NCBI GenBank assembly: GCA_024734495.1
Contig: JALMQS010000099.1
Location: forward strand, 67,254,483 to 67,318,482
Length of the DNA: 64,000 bases
Direction: 5' to 3'
Source: Forficula auricularia
Taxonomy: Eukaryota > Arthropoda > Insecta > Dermaptera > Forficulidae
This document shows, one piece after another, positions 32,221 to 45,875 of this stretch. A program made the translations under genes and the position numbers. Position 1 is the stretch's first letter. Every line of letters starts with the position of its first letter. Below the pieces are notes generated by a model, which saw only the letters and a program-made list of their open reading frames with translations, ran no database searches and was not told the DNA's origin.

Positions 32221-35200
32221 AATACTATCTATGGAATTTAATATCTCCGGAACTATATTGTTCATAAATTTCGCTTTGCCACCATTCGATGCAGAAGTAT
32301 TTAAATAATAATCTGTCTAAATTTCAAAAAAATCCTAAGAAAACCCCAATGGTGAAACAACTACCTTAATGTAATCATATTAACATTATTTTATATATTA
32401 ACAGTGCATTTCAGCTTATAAATCGGCTTTTCTCAACCGAATTTCAAAATAAATGTGGTGTTTTATTCACAATAAAAGGGTTAACATTTCATCTTATAAA
32501 AAATTATTTGATACAAGTAATATTTACTAAGATATAGCATGTATTAGTTCACAAATTTCAAAATTTTGGTCAAGTCAATTTTTCATTCGTTTATATCTCA
32601 GTTAACTATTAGTTTTATCAAATTTCCTTTAATATGCTAAAATCTTAAGCCTTTTATACAGAATAAAATAACACATTTGTTTTGAAATTTACTTGAAAAG
32701 CAACCGAGTTAAGCTGATGATATCAATTTAATGTATTGATTTTATATATTTTTCATTATTTATTCGATATTATCTCAGAAACTGTGTTGTAACTATGAAT
32801 TAAAATTTTCTTAAAATATGTATTAGTTATTGTTTAATGTTGGTTTAGTTTTTTATAAGAATGGTAAGAAGACTTTCTTAATTATAATGTATGTAAACTT
32901 TTCGATATAACGTATATAGTAATGTATAAGAGTCTGAAAAATACTATCTCTGAAATTTAATATCTCCGGAACTATATTGTTCATAAATTTCGTTTTGACA
33001 CCATTCGATGCAGAAGTATTTAAATAATAATCTGTCTAAATTTCAAAAAAATCCTAAGAAAACCCCAATGGTGAAACAACTACCTTAATGTAATCATATT
33101 AACATTATTTTATATATTAACAGTGCATTTCAGCTTATAAATCGGCTTTTTCTCAACCGAATTTCAAAATAAATGTGGTGTTTTATTAACAATAAAAGGG
33201 TTAACATTTCATCTTATAAAAGATTATTTGATACAAATAATATTTACTAAGATATAGCATGTATTAGTTCACAAATTTCAAAATTTTGGTCAAGTCAATT
33301 TTTCATTCGTTTATAATCTCAGTAACTATTAGATTTATCAAATTTCCTTTAATATGCTAAAATCTTAAGGCTTTTATAGAGAACAAAATAACACATTTGT
33401 TTTGAAATTTACTTGATAAGCAACCGAGTTAAGCTGATGATATCGATTTAAAGTGTTCATTTTTACATTATTTTATATATTAACAGTACATTACAGCTTA
33501 TAATTCGGCTTTTTCTCAACCGAATTTCAAAATAAATGTGGTGTTTTATTCACAATAAAAGGGTTAACATTTCATCTTATAAAAGATTATTTGATACAAA
33601 TAATATTTACTAAGATATAGCATGTATTAGTTCACAAATTTCAAAATTTTGGTCAAGTCAATTTTTCATTCGTTTATAATCTCAGTAACTATTAGATTTA
33701 TCAAATTTCCTTTAATATGCTAAAATCTTAAGCCTTTTATAGAGAACAAAATAACACATTTGTTTTGAAATTTACTTGATAAGCAACCGAGTTAAGCTGA
33801 TGATATCGATTTAAAGTGTTCATTTTTACATTATTTTATATATTAACAATACATTACAGCTTATAATTCGGCTTTTTCTCAACCGAATTTCAAAATAAAT
33901 GTGGTGTTTTATTCACAATAAAAGGGTTAACATTTCATCTTATAAAAGATTATTTGATACAAGTAATATTTACTAAGATATAGCATGTATTAGTTCACAA
34001 ATTTCAAAATTTTGGTCAAGTCAATTTTTCATTCGTTTATATCTCAGTAACTATTAGATTTATCAAATTTCCTTTAATATGCTAAAATCTTAAGGCTTTT
34101 ATAGAGAACAAAATAACACATTTGTTTTGAAATTTACTTGATAAGCAACCGAGTTAAGCTGATGATATCGATTTAAAGTGTTCATTTTTACATTATTTTA
34201 TATATTAACAGTGCATTTCAGCTTATAAATCGGCTTTTTCTCAACCGAATTTCAAAACAAATGTGGTGTTTTATTCACAATAAAAGGGTTAACATTTCAT
34301 CTTATAAAAGATTATTTGATACAAATAATATTTACTAAGATATAGCATGTATTAGTTCACAAATTTCAAAATTTTGGTCAAGTCAATTTTTCATTCGTTT
34401 ATAACTCAGTTAATATTAGTTTTAACAAATTTCCTTTAATATGCTAAAATCTTAAGCCTTTTATACAGAATAAAATACCTTATTTGTTTTGAAATTTACT
34501 TGAAAATGAACCGAGTTAAGCTGTTGATATCAATTTAATGTATTGATTTTATATATTTTTCATTATTTATTCGATATTATCTCAGAAACTGTGTTGTAAC
34601 TATGAATTAAAATTTGCTTAAAATATGTATTAGTTATTGTTTAATGTTTGTTTAGTTTTTTATAAGAATGCTAAGAAAACTTTCTTAATTATAATGTATG
34701 TAAACTTTTCGATATAACGTATATAGTAATGTATAAGAGTCTGAAAAATACTATCTCTGAAATTTAATATCTCCGGAACTATATTGTTCATAAATTTCGT
34801 TTTGACACCAATCGATGCAGAAGTATTTAAATAATAATCTTTCTAAATTTCAAAATAATCCTAAGAAAACCCCAATGGTGAAATAACTATCTTAATGTAA
34901 TCATATTAACATTATTTTATATATTAACAGTGCATTTCAGCTTATAAATCGGCTTTTTCTAAACCGAATTTCAAAATAAATGTGGTGTTTTATTAACAAT
35001 AAAAGGGTTAACATTTTATCTTATAACAGATTATTTGATACAAATAATATTTACTAAGATATAGCATGTATTAGTTTACAAATTTCAAAATTTTGGTCAA
35101 GTCAATTTTTCATTCGTTTATATTTCAGTAACTATTAGATTTATCAAATTTCCTTTAAAATGATAAAATCTTAAGCCTTTTATAGAGAACAAATTAACAC

Positions 35201-38200
35201 ATTTTTTTTGAAATTTACTTGAAAAGGAACCGAGTTAAGCTGAAGATATCGATTTAAGGTGTTCATTTTTACATTATTTTATATATTAACAGTCCATTTC
35301 ACCTTATAAGAAGACTTTTTCTCAACCCATTTTCTAAAAAAATATGTTGTTTTATTCACAATAAGAGGCTTAACATTTCATCTTATAAAAAATTATTTGA
35401 TACAAGTAATATTTACTAAGATGTAGCATGTATTAGATCACAAATTTCAAAATTTTGGTCAAGTCAATTTTTCATTCGTTTATATCTCAGTAACTATTAG
35501 TTTTAACAAATTTCCTTTGATATGATAAAATCTTAAGGCTTTTTATAGAGAACAAAATAACACATTTGTTTTGAAATTTACTTGATAAGCAACCGAGTTA
35601 AGATGATGATATCGATTTAAAGTGTTCATTTTTAAATTATTTTATATATTAACAATACATTACAGCTTATAATTCGGCTTTTTTCTCAACCCAATTTCAA
35701 AATAAATGTGGTGTTTTATTCACAATAAAAGGGTTAACATTTCATCTTATAAAAGATTATTTGATACAAGTAATATTTACTAAGATATAGCATGTATTAG
35801 TTCACAAATTTCAAAATTTTGGTCAAGTCAATTTTTCATTCGTTTATAACTCAGTTATAATTAGTTTTAACAAATTTCCTTTAATATGCTAAAATCTTAA
35901 GCCTTTTATACAGAATAAAATACCTTATTTGTTTTGAAATTTACTTGAAAATGAACCGAGTTAAGCTGGTGATATCAAATTAATGTATTGATTTTATATA
36001 TTTTTCATTATTTATTCGATATTATCTCAGAAACTGTGTTGTAACTATGAATTAAAATTTTCTTAAAAAATGCATTAATTATTGTTTAATGTTTCTTTAG
36101 TTTTTTATAAGAATGCTAAGAAAACATTCTTAATTATAATGTATGTAAACTTTCCGATATAACGTATATAGTAATGTATAAGAGTCTGAAAAATACTATC
36201 TCTGAAATTTAATATCTCCGGAACTATATTGTTCATAAATTTCGTTTTGACACCAATCGATGAAGAAGAATTTAAATAATAATCTTTCTAAATTTCAAAA
36301 AAATCCTAAGAAAACCCCAATGGTGAAATAACTATCTTAATGTAATCATATTAACATTATTTTATATATTAACAGTGCATTTCAGCTTATAAATCGGCTT
36401 TTTCTAAACCGAATTTCAAAATAAATGTGGTGTTTTATTAACAATAAAAGGGTTAACATTTTATCTTATAACAGATTATTTGATACAAATAATATTTACT
36501 AAGTTATAGCATGTATTAGTTTACAAATTTCAAAATTTTGGTCAAGTCAATTTTTCATTCGTTTATATTTCAGTAACTATTAGATTTATCAAATTTCCTT
36601 TAAAATGATAAAATCTTAAGCCTTTTATAGAGAACAAATTAACACATTTTTTTTGAAATTTACTTGAAAAGGAACCGAGTTAAGCTGAAGATATCGATTT
36701 AAGGTGTTCATTTTTACATTATTTTATATATTAACAGTCCATTTCACCTTATAAGAAGGCTTTTTCTCAACCCAATTTCTAAAAAAATATGTTGTTTTAT
36801 TCACAATAAGAGGCTTAACATTTCATCTTATAAAAAATTATTTGATACAAGTAATATTTACTAAGATGTAGCATGTATTAGATCACAAATTTCAAAATTT
36901 TGGTCAAGTCAATTTTTCATTCGTTTATATCTCAGTAACTATTAGTTTTAACAAATTTCCTTTGATATGATAAAATCTTAAGGCTTTTTATAGAGAACAA
37001 AATAACACATTTGTTTTGAAATTTACTTGATAAGCAACCGAGTTAAGATGATGATATCGATTTAAAGTGTTCATTTTTAAATTATTTTATATATTAACAA
37101 TACATTACAGCTTATAATTCGGCTTTTTCTCAACCCAATTTCAAAATAAATGTGGTGTTTTATTCACAATAAAAGGGTTAACATTTCATCTTATAAAAGA
37201 TTATTTGATACAAGTAATATTTACTAAGATATAGCATGTATTAGTTCACAAATTTCAAAATTTTGGTCAAGTCAATTTTTCATTCGTTTATAACTCAGTT
37301 ATAATTAGTTTTAACAAATTTCCTTTAATATGCTAAAATCTTAAGCCTTTTATACAGAATAAAATACCTTATTTGTTTTGAAATTTACTTGAAAATGAAC
37401 CGAGTTAAGCTGGTGATATCAAATTAATGTATTGATTTTATATATTTTTCATTATTTATTCGATATTATCTCAGAAACTGTGTTGTAACTATGAATTAAA
37501 ATTTTCTTAAAAAATGCATTAATTATTGTTTAATGTTTCTTTAGTTTTTTATAAGAATGCTAAGAAAACATTCTTAATTATAATGTATGTAAACTTTCCG
37601 ATATAACGTATATAGTAATGTATAAGAGTCTGAAAAATACTATCTCTGAAATTTAATATCTCCGGAACTATATTGTTCATAAATTTCGTTTTGACACCAA
37701 TCGATGAAGAAGAATTTAAATAATAATCTTTCTAAATTTCAAAAAAATCCTAAGAAAACCCCAATGGTGAAACAACTATCTTAATGTAATCATATTAACA
37801 TTATTTTATATATTAACAGTGCATTTCAGCTTATAAATCGGCTTTTTCTCAACCGAATTTCAAAATAAATGTGGTGTTTTATTCACAATAAAAGGGTTAA
37901 CATTTCATCTTATAAAAGATTATTTGATACAAATAATATTTACTAAGATATAGCATGTATTAGTTCACAAATTTCAAAATTTTGGTCAAGTCAATTTTTC
38001 ATTCGTTTATATTTCAGTAACTATTAGATTTATCAAATTTCCTTTAATATGCTAAAATCTTAAGGCTTTTATAGAGAACAAAATAACACATTTGTTTTGA
38101 AATTTACTTGATAAGCAACCGAGTTAAGCTGATGATATCGATTTAAAGTGTTCATTTTTACATTATTTTATATATTAACAATACATTACAGCTTATAATT

Positions 38201-41200
38201 CGGCTTTTTCTCAACCGAATTTCAAAATAAATGTGGTGTTTTATTCACAATAAAAGGGTTAACATTTCATCTTATAAAAGATTATTTGATACAAGTAATA
38301 TTTACTAAGATATAGCATGTATTAGTTCACAAATTTCAAAATTTTGGTCAAGTCAATTTTTCATTCGTTTATAACTCAGTTAATATTAGTTTTAACAAAT
38401 TTCCTTTAATATGCTAAAATCTTAAGCCTTTTATACAGAATAAAATACCTTATTTGTTTTGAAATTTACTTGAAAAGGAACCGAGTTAAGCTGTTGATAT
38501 CAATTTAATGTATTGATTTTATATATTTTTCATTATTTATTCGATATTATCTCAGAAACTGTGTTGTAACTATGAATTAAAATTTGCTTTAAATATGTAT
38601 TAGTTATTTTTTAATGTTGGTTTAGTTTTTTATAAGAATGGTAAGAAGACTTTCTTAATTATAATGTATGTAAACTTTTCGATATAACGTATATAGTAAT
38701 GTATAAGAGTCTGAAAAATACTATCTCTGAAATTTAATATCTCCGGAACTATATTGTTCATAAATTTCGTTTTGCCACCAATCGATGCAGAAGTATTTAA
38801 ATAATAATCTGTCTAAATTTCAAAAAAATCCTAAGAAAACCCCAATGGTGAAACAACTATCTTAATGTAATCATATTCACATTATTTTATATATTAACAG
38901 TGCATTTCAGCTTATAAATCGGCTTTTTCTCAACCGAATTTCAAAATAAATGTGGTGTTTTATTCACAATAAAAGGGTTAACATTTCATCTTATAAAAGA
39001 TTATTTGATAGAAATAATATTTAGTAAGCATGTATTAGTTAACAAATTTCAAAATTTTCGTCGAGTAAATTTTTCATTCGTTTATATCTCAGTAACTATT
39101 AGATTTTTCAAACTTCCTTTAATATGCTAAAATCTTAAGTCTTTTATAAGAAACAAAATAACACATTTGTTTGGAAATTTACTTGATAAGCAAACGAGTT
39201 AAGGTGAGTATATCGATTTAAGGTGTTCATTTTTACATTATTTTATATATTAATAATACATTTCAGCTTATAAGAAGGCTTTGTCTCAACCCAATTTCTA
39301 AATAAATGTGTTGTTTTAATCACAATAAAAGGGTTAACATTTCATCTTATAAAAGATTATTTGATACAAGTAATATTTACTAAGATATAGCATGTATTAG
39401 ATCACAAATTTCAAAATTTTGCTCAAGTCAATTTTTCATTCGTTTATATCGCAGTAACTATTAGATTTATCTAATTTCCTTTAATATGCTAAAATCTTAA
39501 GCCTTTTATAGAGAACAAAATAACACATTTGTTTTGAAATTTACTTGAAAAGGAACCGAGTTAATCTGAGGATATCGATTTAATGTATTCGTTTTATAAA
39601 TTTTTCATTATTTATTCAATATTATCTCAAAAACTGTATTAAGGCTATGAATTAAAATTTGCTTAAAATATGTATTAGTTATTGTTTAATGTTTGTTTAG
39701 TTTAACATAAGAATGCTAAGAAGAGTTTCTTAATTATAATGTATGTAAACTTTTCGATATAACGTATATAGTAATGTATAAGAGTCTGAAAAATACTATC
39801 TCTGAAATTTAATATCTCCGGAACTATATTGTTCATAAATTTCGTTTTGACACCAATCGATGCAGAAGTATTTAAATAATAATCTGTCTAAATTTCAAAA
39901 AAATCCTAAGAAAACCCCAATGGTGAAATAACTATCTTAATGTAATCATATTAACATTATTTTATATATTAACAGTGCATTTCAGCTTATAAATCGGCTT
40001 TTTCTCAACCGAATTTCAAAATAAATGTGGTTTTTTATTAACAATAAAAGGGTTAACATTTCTTCTTATAAAAGATTATTTGATACAAATAATATTTACT
40101 AAGATATAGCATGTATTAGTTCACAAATTTCAAAATTTTGGTCAAGTCAATTTTTCATTCGTTTATAACTCAGTTAACTATTAGTTTTATCAAATTTCCT
40201 TTAATATGCTAAAATCTTAAGCCTTTTATAGAGAACAAAATAACACATTTGTTTTGAAATTTACTTGAAAATGAACCGAGTTAAGCTGGTGATATCAATT
40301 TAATGTATTGATTTTATATATTTTTCATTATTTATTCGATATTATCTCAGAAACTGTGTTGTAACAATGAATTAAAATTTGCTTAAAATATGTATTAGTT
40401 ATTGTTTAATGTTGGTTTAGTTTAACATAAGAATGCTAAGAAGAGTTTCTTAATTATAATGTATGTAAACTTTCCGATATAACGTATATAGTAATGTATA
40501 AGAGTCTGAAAAATACTATCTCTGGAATTTAATATCTCCGGAACTATATTGTTCATAACTTTCGTTTTTGCACCATTCGATGCAGAAGTATTTAAATAAT
40601 AATCTGTCTAAATTTCAAAAAAATCCTAAGAAAACCCCAATGGTGAAACAACTACCTTAATGTAATCATTTTCATTCATTTTCAGCTTATAATTCGGCTT
40701 TTTCTCAACCGAATTTCAAAATAAATGTGGTCTTTTATTCACAATAAAATGCTTAAAATTTCATTTAATAAAACATTATTTGATACAAGTAATATTTATT
40801 TAGACATAGCATGTATTAGGTCACAAATTTCAAAATTTTCGTCGAGTCAATTTTTCATTCGTTTATATCTCAGTAACTATTAGATTTATCAAATTTCCTT
40901 TAATATGCTAAAATCTTAAGCCTTTTATAAGAAACAAAATAACACATTTGTTTTGAAATTTACTTGATAAGCAAACGAGTTAAGGTGAGTATATCGATTT
41001 AAGGTGTTCATTTTTACATTATTTTATATATTAACAGTCCAATTCAGCTTATAAGAAGGCTTTTTCTAAACCGAATTTCTAAATAAATGTGGTGTTTTAT
41101 TCACAATAAAAGGCTTAACATTTCATCTTATAAAAAATTATTTGATACAAGTAATATTTACATAGATGTAGCATGTATTAGATCACAAATTTCAAAATTT

Positions 41201-42545
41201 TGGTCAAGTCAATTTTTCATTCGTTTATATCTCAGTAACTATTAGATTTATCAAATTTCCTTTAATATGCTAAAATCTTAAGCCTTTTATAGAGAACAAA
41301 ATAACACATTTGTTTTGAAATTTACTTGAAAAGGAACCGAGTTAATCTGAGGATATCGATTTAATGTATTCCTTTTATACATTTTTCATTATTTATTCAA
41401 TATTATCTCAGAAACTGTGTTGTAACTATGAATTAAAATTTGCTTAAAATATGTATTAGTTATTGTTTAATGTTGGTTTAGTTTTATATAAGAATGGTAA
41501 GAAGAGTTTCTTAATTATAATGTATGTAAACTTTTCGATATAACGTATATAGTAATGTATAAGAGTCTGAAAAATATTATCTCTGGAATTTAATATCTCC
41601 GGAACTATATTGTTCATAAATTTCGTTTTGCCACCAATCGATGCAGAAGTATTTAAATAATAATCTGTTTAAATTTCAAAAAAATCCTAAGAAAACCCAA
41701 ATGGTGAAACAACTACCTTAATGTAATCATATTAACATTATTTTATATATTAACAGTCCATTTCAGCTTATAAGATCGGCTTTTTCTCAACCGAATTTCA
41801 AAATAAATGTGGTGTTTTATTCACAATAAAAGGGTTAACATTTCATCTTATAAAAGATTATTTGATACAAGTAATATTTACTAAGATATAGCATGTATTA
41901 GTTCACAAATTTCAAAATTTTGGTCAAGTCAATTTTTCATTCGTTTATATCTCAGTAACTATTAGTTTTATCAAATTTCCTTTAATATGCTAAAATCTTA
42001 AGCCTTTTATACAGAATAAAATACCTTATTTGTTTTGAAATTTACTTGAAAATGAACCGAGTTAAGCTGGTGATATCAATTTAATGTATTCATTTTATAC
42101 ATTTTTCATTATTTATTCAATATTATCTCAGAAACTGTGTTGTAACTATGAATTAAACTTTTCTTAAAAAATGTATTAATTATTGTTTAATGTTGGTTTA
42201 GTTTTTTATAAGAATGGTAAGAAGACTTTCTTAATTATAATGTATGTAAACTTTTCGATATAACGTATATAGTAATGTATAAGAGTCTGAAAAATACTAT
42301 CTCTGAAATTTAATATCTCCGGATCTATATTGTTCATAAATTTCGTTTTCCCACCATTTGATGGAGAAGTATTGAAATAATGATCTATCTAAATTTCAAA
42401 AAAATCCTAAGAAAACCCCAATGGTGAAACAATTACATTATTTTATATATTAACAGTGCATTTCAGCATATTATTCGGCTTTTTCTAAACCGAATTTCAA
42501 AATAAATTTGGTGTTTTATTCACAATAAAAGACTTAAGATTTTAT
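32221..42545 (+). repeat. 10.3-kb satellite array, A(1-4)B organisation
   Basis: The array consists of two unit types. Unit A (~362 bp) contains CAGCTTATAAATCGGC, AAATGTGGTGTTTTATTCAC and GGTCAAGTCAATTTTTCATT. Unit B (~358 bp) contains CTCAGAAACTGTGTTGTAAC, TTTCGATATAACGTATATAG and AATATCTCCGGAACTATATT. B starts at about 32221, 32939, 34746, 36194, 37636, 38715, 39794, 40514, 41573 and 42292. The A units between successive B units number 1, 4, 3, 3, 2, 2, 1, 2 (one shortened) and 1. A and B look like diverged relatives of one another. No gene or transposon interrupts the array. Confidence 0.95.
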
Positions 42546-43499
42546 CTACACAGCTTTATATATACAGGATTTGGTGGTTTACAAATTTTTTTAAATATCA
42601 TTCATGTCCATTTTCAAATCTGTTATATCTTCATGAGCGTAGTTAGGGGCGAGTCAAGGGGCCAGTCCCCCCTACAAAACTCATTGCTATCCCCTCTCCT
42701 CCTCCCAATCAAAACCGAAGCTCCATTTCGTTACTTTCAAAATTTTTCACAATTATTCATTATTTATTCTTCTTCAGAACTTGGAATCATTATAGATAAT
42801 TTTAAATGATCTTCTTATTTCACCTGGAAAAAATAACAAAAAACAAATAAAAATTAAAGAAAAAGTAAAAATATAAATTCTAACGGGAAATGTAGAATTG
42901 TGATTATTATAATTTTTAATTAAGATGATAATTCCCATCGGTAGTCTTCCCGAAAAAACATTTCTTTATCAATTTTTAAACTAATTGACTAAAGATCATT
43001 AACTGAGGGACTCAGAAGTATAGGTTTGTATTAAGGTAGTTCTTTCATAAATGCAAAAATTCAAGTAGTCTTTGAAACTTGGAATATAAGTTATTAAAAG
43101 CATAATAAACACACTGTTATAATTCGAAGACGATTTACGATACCAAAAATGAAATAATTGCTATTAAAAATGGAATTTTGTGCATATGGTAGATTGGGAA
43201 ACGGTGGGAAAATGATCATTATTTTATTGTTTTTCATTGAAGGAATTTCACCATCTTGATGAAAAACTAATATTTGTTAAAATAATATTTTCGGAGTAAC
43301 TTGAAAAAAAAAATTGAAATTATTTACCACTTAGTTTTGATAAAAAATAAAACAAACATATCTGGGCGATTATTTTTAGTGGATGGGATATAAGATCAAT
43401 GACTTAGAAACGATCCATTCATAAAGAGAATATAGTAGTGTGAGAAGTAGAGTCACTTTAAAAAAACATAACCTAAAATTTTAGCACTGTTCATATGTA
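42546..43499. other. AT-rich DNA beside the array
   Basis: No gene seen. At 42636 GAGCGTAGTTAGGGGCGAGT with a C-rich follow-up resembles the end of a hAT-type element whose partner end was not found. Confidence 0.35.
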
Positions 43500-43640
43500 T
43501 CTACTCTTATTAAACGAAATTTATTTATATATATATTTATTTGTATCTTGGTTCTATTTTGAAAACGGCCCTACCGATTTTGATGAAACAAAATCTATTA
43601 ACAAGTTTTGAGGATGAAAAAACGATCGATTTGTTTTCTC
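43500..43640 (+). mobile_element. Helitron 5' end fragment
   Basis: It starts TCTACTCTTATTAAACG and continues with GGTTCTATTTTGAAAACGGC, ACCGATTTTGATGAAAC and AACAAGTTTTGAGGATG. The order is the same as at 2072-2240. No 3' end found. Confidence 0.6.
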
Positions 43641-43978
43641 TTAACTTAAAAATTATCGTTTTTTTTTTGTGAGTGAAAGGGCGACAATTTTTAGTTGTTC
43701 AAAGCAAAAGTCGTTTCCAAGATAATTCTAAGCCATAAATGTGCTGAAAGAAAGATTAAAGAATATATGATTTTAAAGAAGTGATGAAACGAGCCACTGA
43801 GAGGTAAAAATAAATTGACGAAACGTCTGGTTTATTTAAAAAAAAGCTCAGAGTTTTAATTTATCCTGTACCCTACTATTCCTTATTTGAATTATTGAAT
43901 TTATTTCATTTGTGTGCAGTAAATTCATTCCAATTGTGGGTCAAAAAACCGAATTTGAATTTGAAAAATATTAATTAT

Positions 43979-45205
43979 ACAGGGTGTCCCGTATCACAAC
44001 GATAAACCGTGAATAGGGGTTAGGGAAATTTACGACGGTTCTGAACATAAACTTTTTTTTACTTTATCCAATGCGAAGCATAGGAGAAAGTATTGGAATC
44101 GCTCTCGCGGCAAGCGCGACTTCAAAGGGTCCTCAGGGAAAGACTACGGAACCCATAGACTCAATTAAGGTCACAAATTGAAGTATTCAATGAGATTGAA
44201 TTTTAGCACGTGACGGTTTTGCCAAAAATTACCTGGAATCTCGTCGAGAGGCCAAAAAGTGCCATTTTTTTGGAAGTGCGTGCGGATGGATGGATGGATG
44301 GATGTGATGTGTGTGTGTGTGTTATCGTTTTTTTCGTCCACGATTTTTTCCACACCTTTGCGCTGATTGAAATGAAATAGAAAACCTACCATTAGTTTAA
44401 CAAAATGAAGCGCTGATTAGTTTTTGGTACATATCGGTCCACAAACATTAGTACTTTATTTCAGTACTTTTTTAGTTTTTTCTAAATATCTTGAAAATGA
44501 CTTAACCAATTTTGATGAAATTTATTTAATTAAGTACCTTGGGGACCACAAAAAAGGTTAAATAAAGTTTTTAGTAAAATTATATTTTAAAGTACTTTAC
44601 TCAAGAACATATTAATATTTCAAATGAATTTTGATAAAGTTTAGCAACGATCCGTTGCAGTTTATTTAATATAAGTTCCATAGTTTTCGAGTTATAGGCA
44701 TTTTTTTGAAAATGGTGAAAATCGCTACACTGCCATAAATATCAAGATGAGGCTACAAATTTTCATATTTTATTATTCTAATTTTTGTTATGCAATCCTG
44801 AATAATCCTGCTATTGAGCAGAATTCAAAATAAAACAATAAGTATTATACTTTTGGAGAAACAAAATATTTTTACCGGATTTATGTATTAAAAAATTTTA
44901 ATCAGCTAACATTGAATCAAAAAATATTTATATTTTTTTGGCAAAATTAGCTAATTTAATATCATATTTTGATAGTGTTTTTTTATTTAATATGTTAATC
45001 AATTAAGTCACATCTTAATTGATATAATCTTTGCCTATTATAGACATTGATACTATAATAGCTAATAATAATGCCATTAATAGCCAAAAATTATTTCAAT
45101 TAAGATGCAACATAATTGATTAACATATTAAATAAAAAACATTATGAAAATATGATATTAAATTAGCTAATTTTGCCAAAAAAATATGAATATTTTTAAG
45201 TAGAC
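43979..45205. mobile_element. Tc1/mariner-type element, interrupted by repeat P
   Basis: TACAGGGTGTCCCGTATCAC at 43979 is a typical start of a TA-flanked element. Its body is interrupted at about 44055-44667 by repeat P. It resumes with AGTTTTCGAGTTATAGGC and contains a long inverted repeat (arms about 44930-45040 and 45090-45200, AAAATTAGCTAATTTAATAT and its inverse). The matching outer right end was not found. Confidence 0.55.
44055..44667 (+). mobile_element. Repeat P, copy 2
   Basis: It matches 19176-19805 nearly base for base apart from a shorter GGAT run and a few small deletions. The high similarity suggests recent activity of the family. Confidence 0.85.
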
Positions 45206-45420
45206 CCTAGTCACAAACTCAATAAACATATTATGAGAAAATTATAAATCGGGAATCAGAGACCTTGCAAAAAATCAAATCGCAATAGGGACCGTGCGTC
45301 ACGACTTAAGTGCCAACCGGCGACGAAAATGTAAGCTTTGGGGGATGATTTATTAAAAGTCCAAGACAAAGAGACTCGCTCACAGCCTCCTAGGCTCCAT
45401 TTATCTATGATATCACATAC

Positions 45421-45765
45421 TACTAAAGGGCCTATATGTACCTATCTATGTACCTATGTCCCCCCCAGTGGTTGGGAGGTGGGGTCCAGGGCTCACCCAT
45501 TTACCCCACCTCCCACTTCCTGGAGGTGGGGGGGTCCAGGGCTGTAGGTTGGCAGATACTAAAGGGTATTTCTTTATGTGTCTGTACCTATATCCAGGAG
45601 GCAACTAAAGGGCATTTGTGCCTGTATATATACCAATGTTTGTCCGTCCCCCCAGGGGTGGGGGTTTGAAGGTGAGGTTCAGGGCGTGGGGAGTCAGGGA
45701 TGTGGGTGTCCAGGGGTACTAAAGGGCATTTCTCTCTGTGTCTGTACCTATATCTCATGTTTTAC
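45421..45765 (+). repeat. Diverged tandem segments inside Helitron
   Basis: TACTAAAGGG with a following CTGTACCTATATC-type block recurs at about 45420, 45556, 45606 and 45716, separated by G-rich stretches of variable length. Confidence 0.65.
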
Positions 45766-45767
45766 TT

Positions 45768-45875
45768 AAGGAAAGTGGTGTAGGTTTTAGGTGAAACATG
45801 ATGTTAATTAATAGAGTAAAGGGTGTGTAGTTTCACAGTGAATGAAATAAAACTCAAAGAGGTTTATACAAACTC
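45768..45875 (-). mobile_element. Truncated hammerhead foldback relative
   Basis: Inverse of 14189-14305: TTAATAGAGTAAAGGGTGTG, GTAGTTTCACAGTGAATG and GAGGTTTATACAAACTC in plus-strand order. Read on the minus strand it starts at GAGTTTGTATAAACC. That is the first base after the predicted cleavage site of the complete copy. The adjoining flank reads GAGTTT on the plus strand, forming a 12-bp palindrome at the junction. Confidence 0.8.

Noticed and set aside
32221..42545. Tandem repeats as a CRISPR array
   Set aside because: Units of ~360 bp without short constant repeats and unique spacers, in a eukaryotic context; it is satellite DNA.
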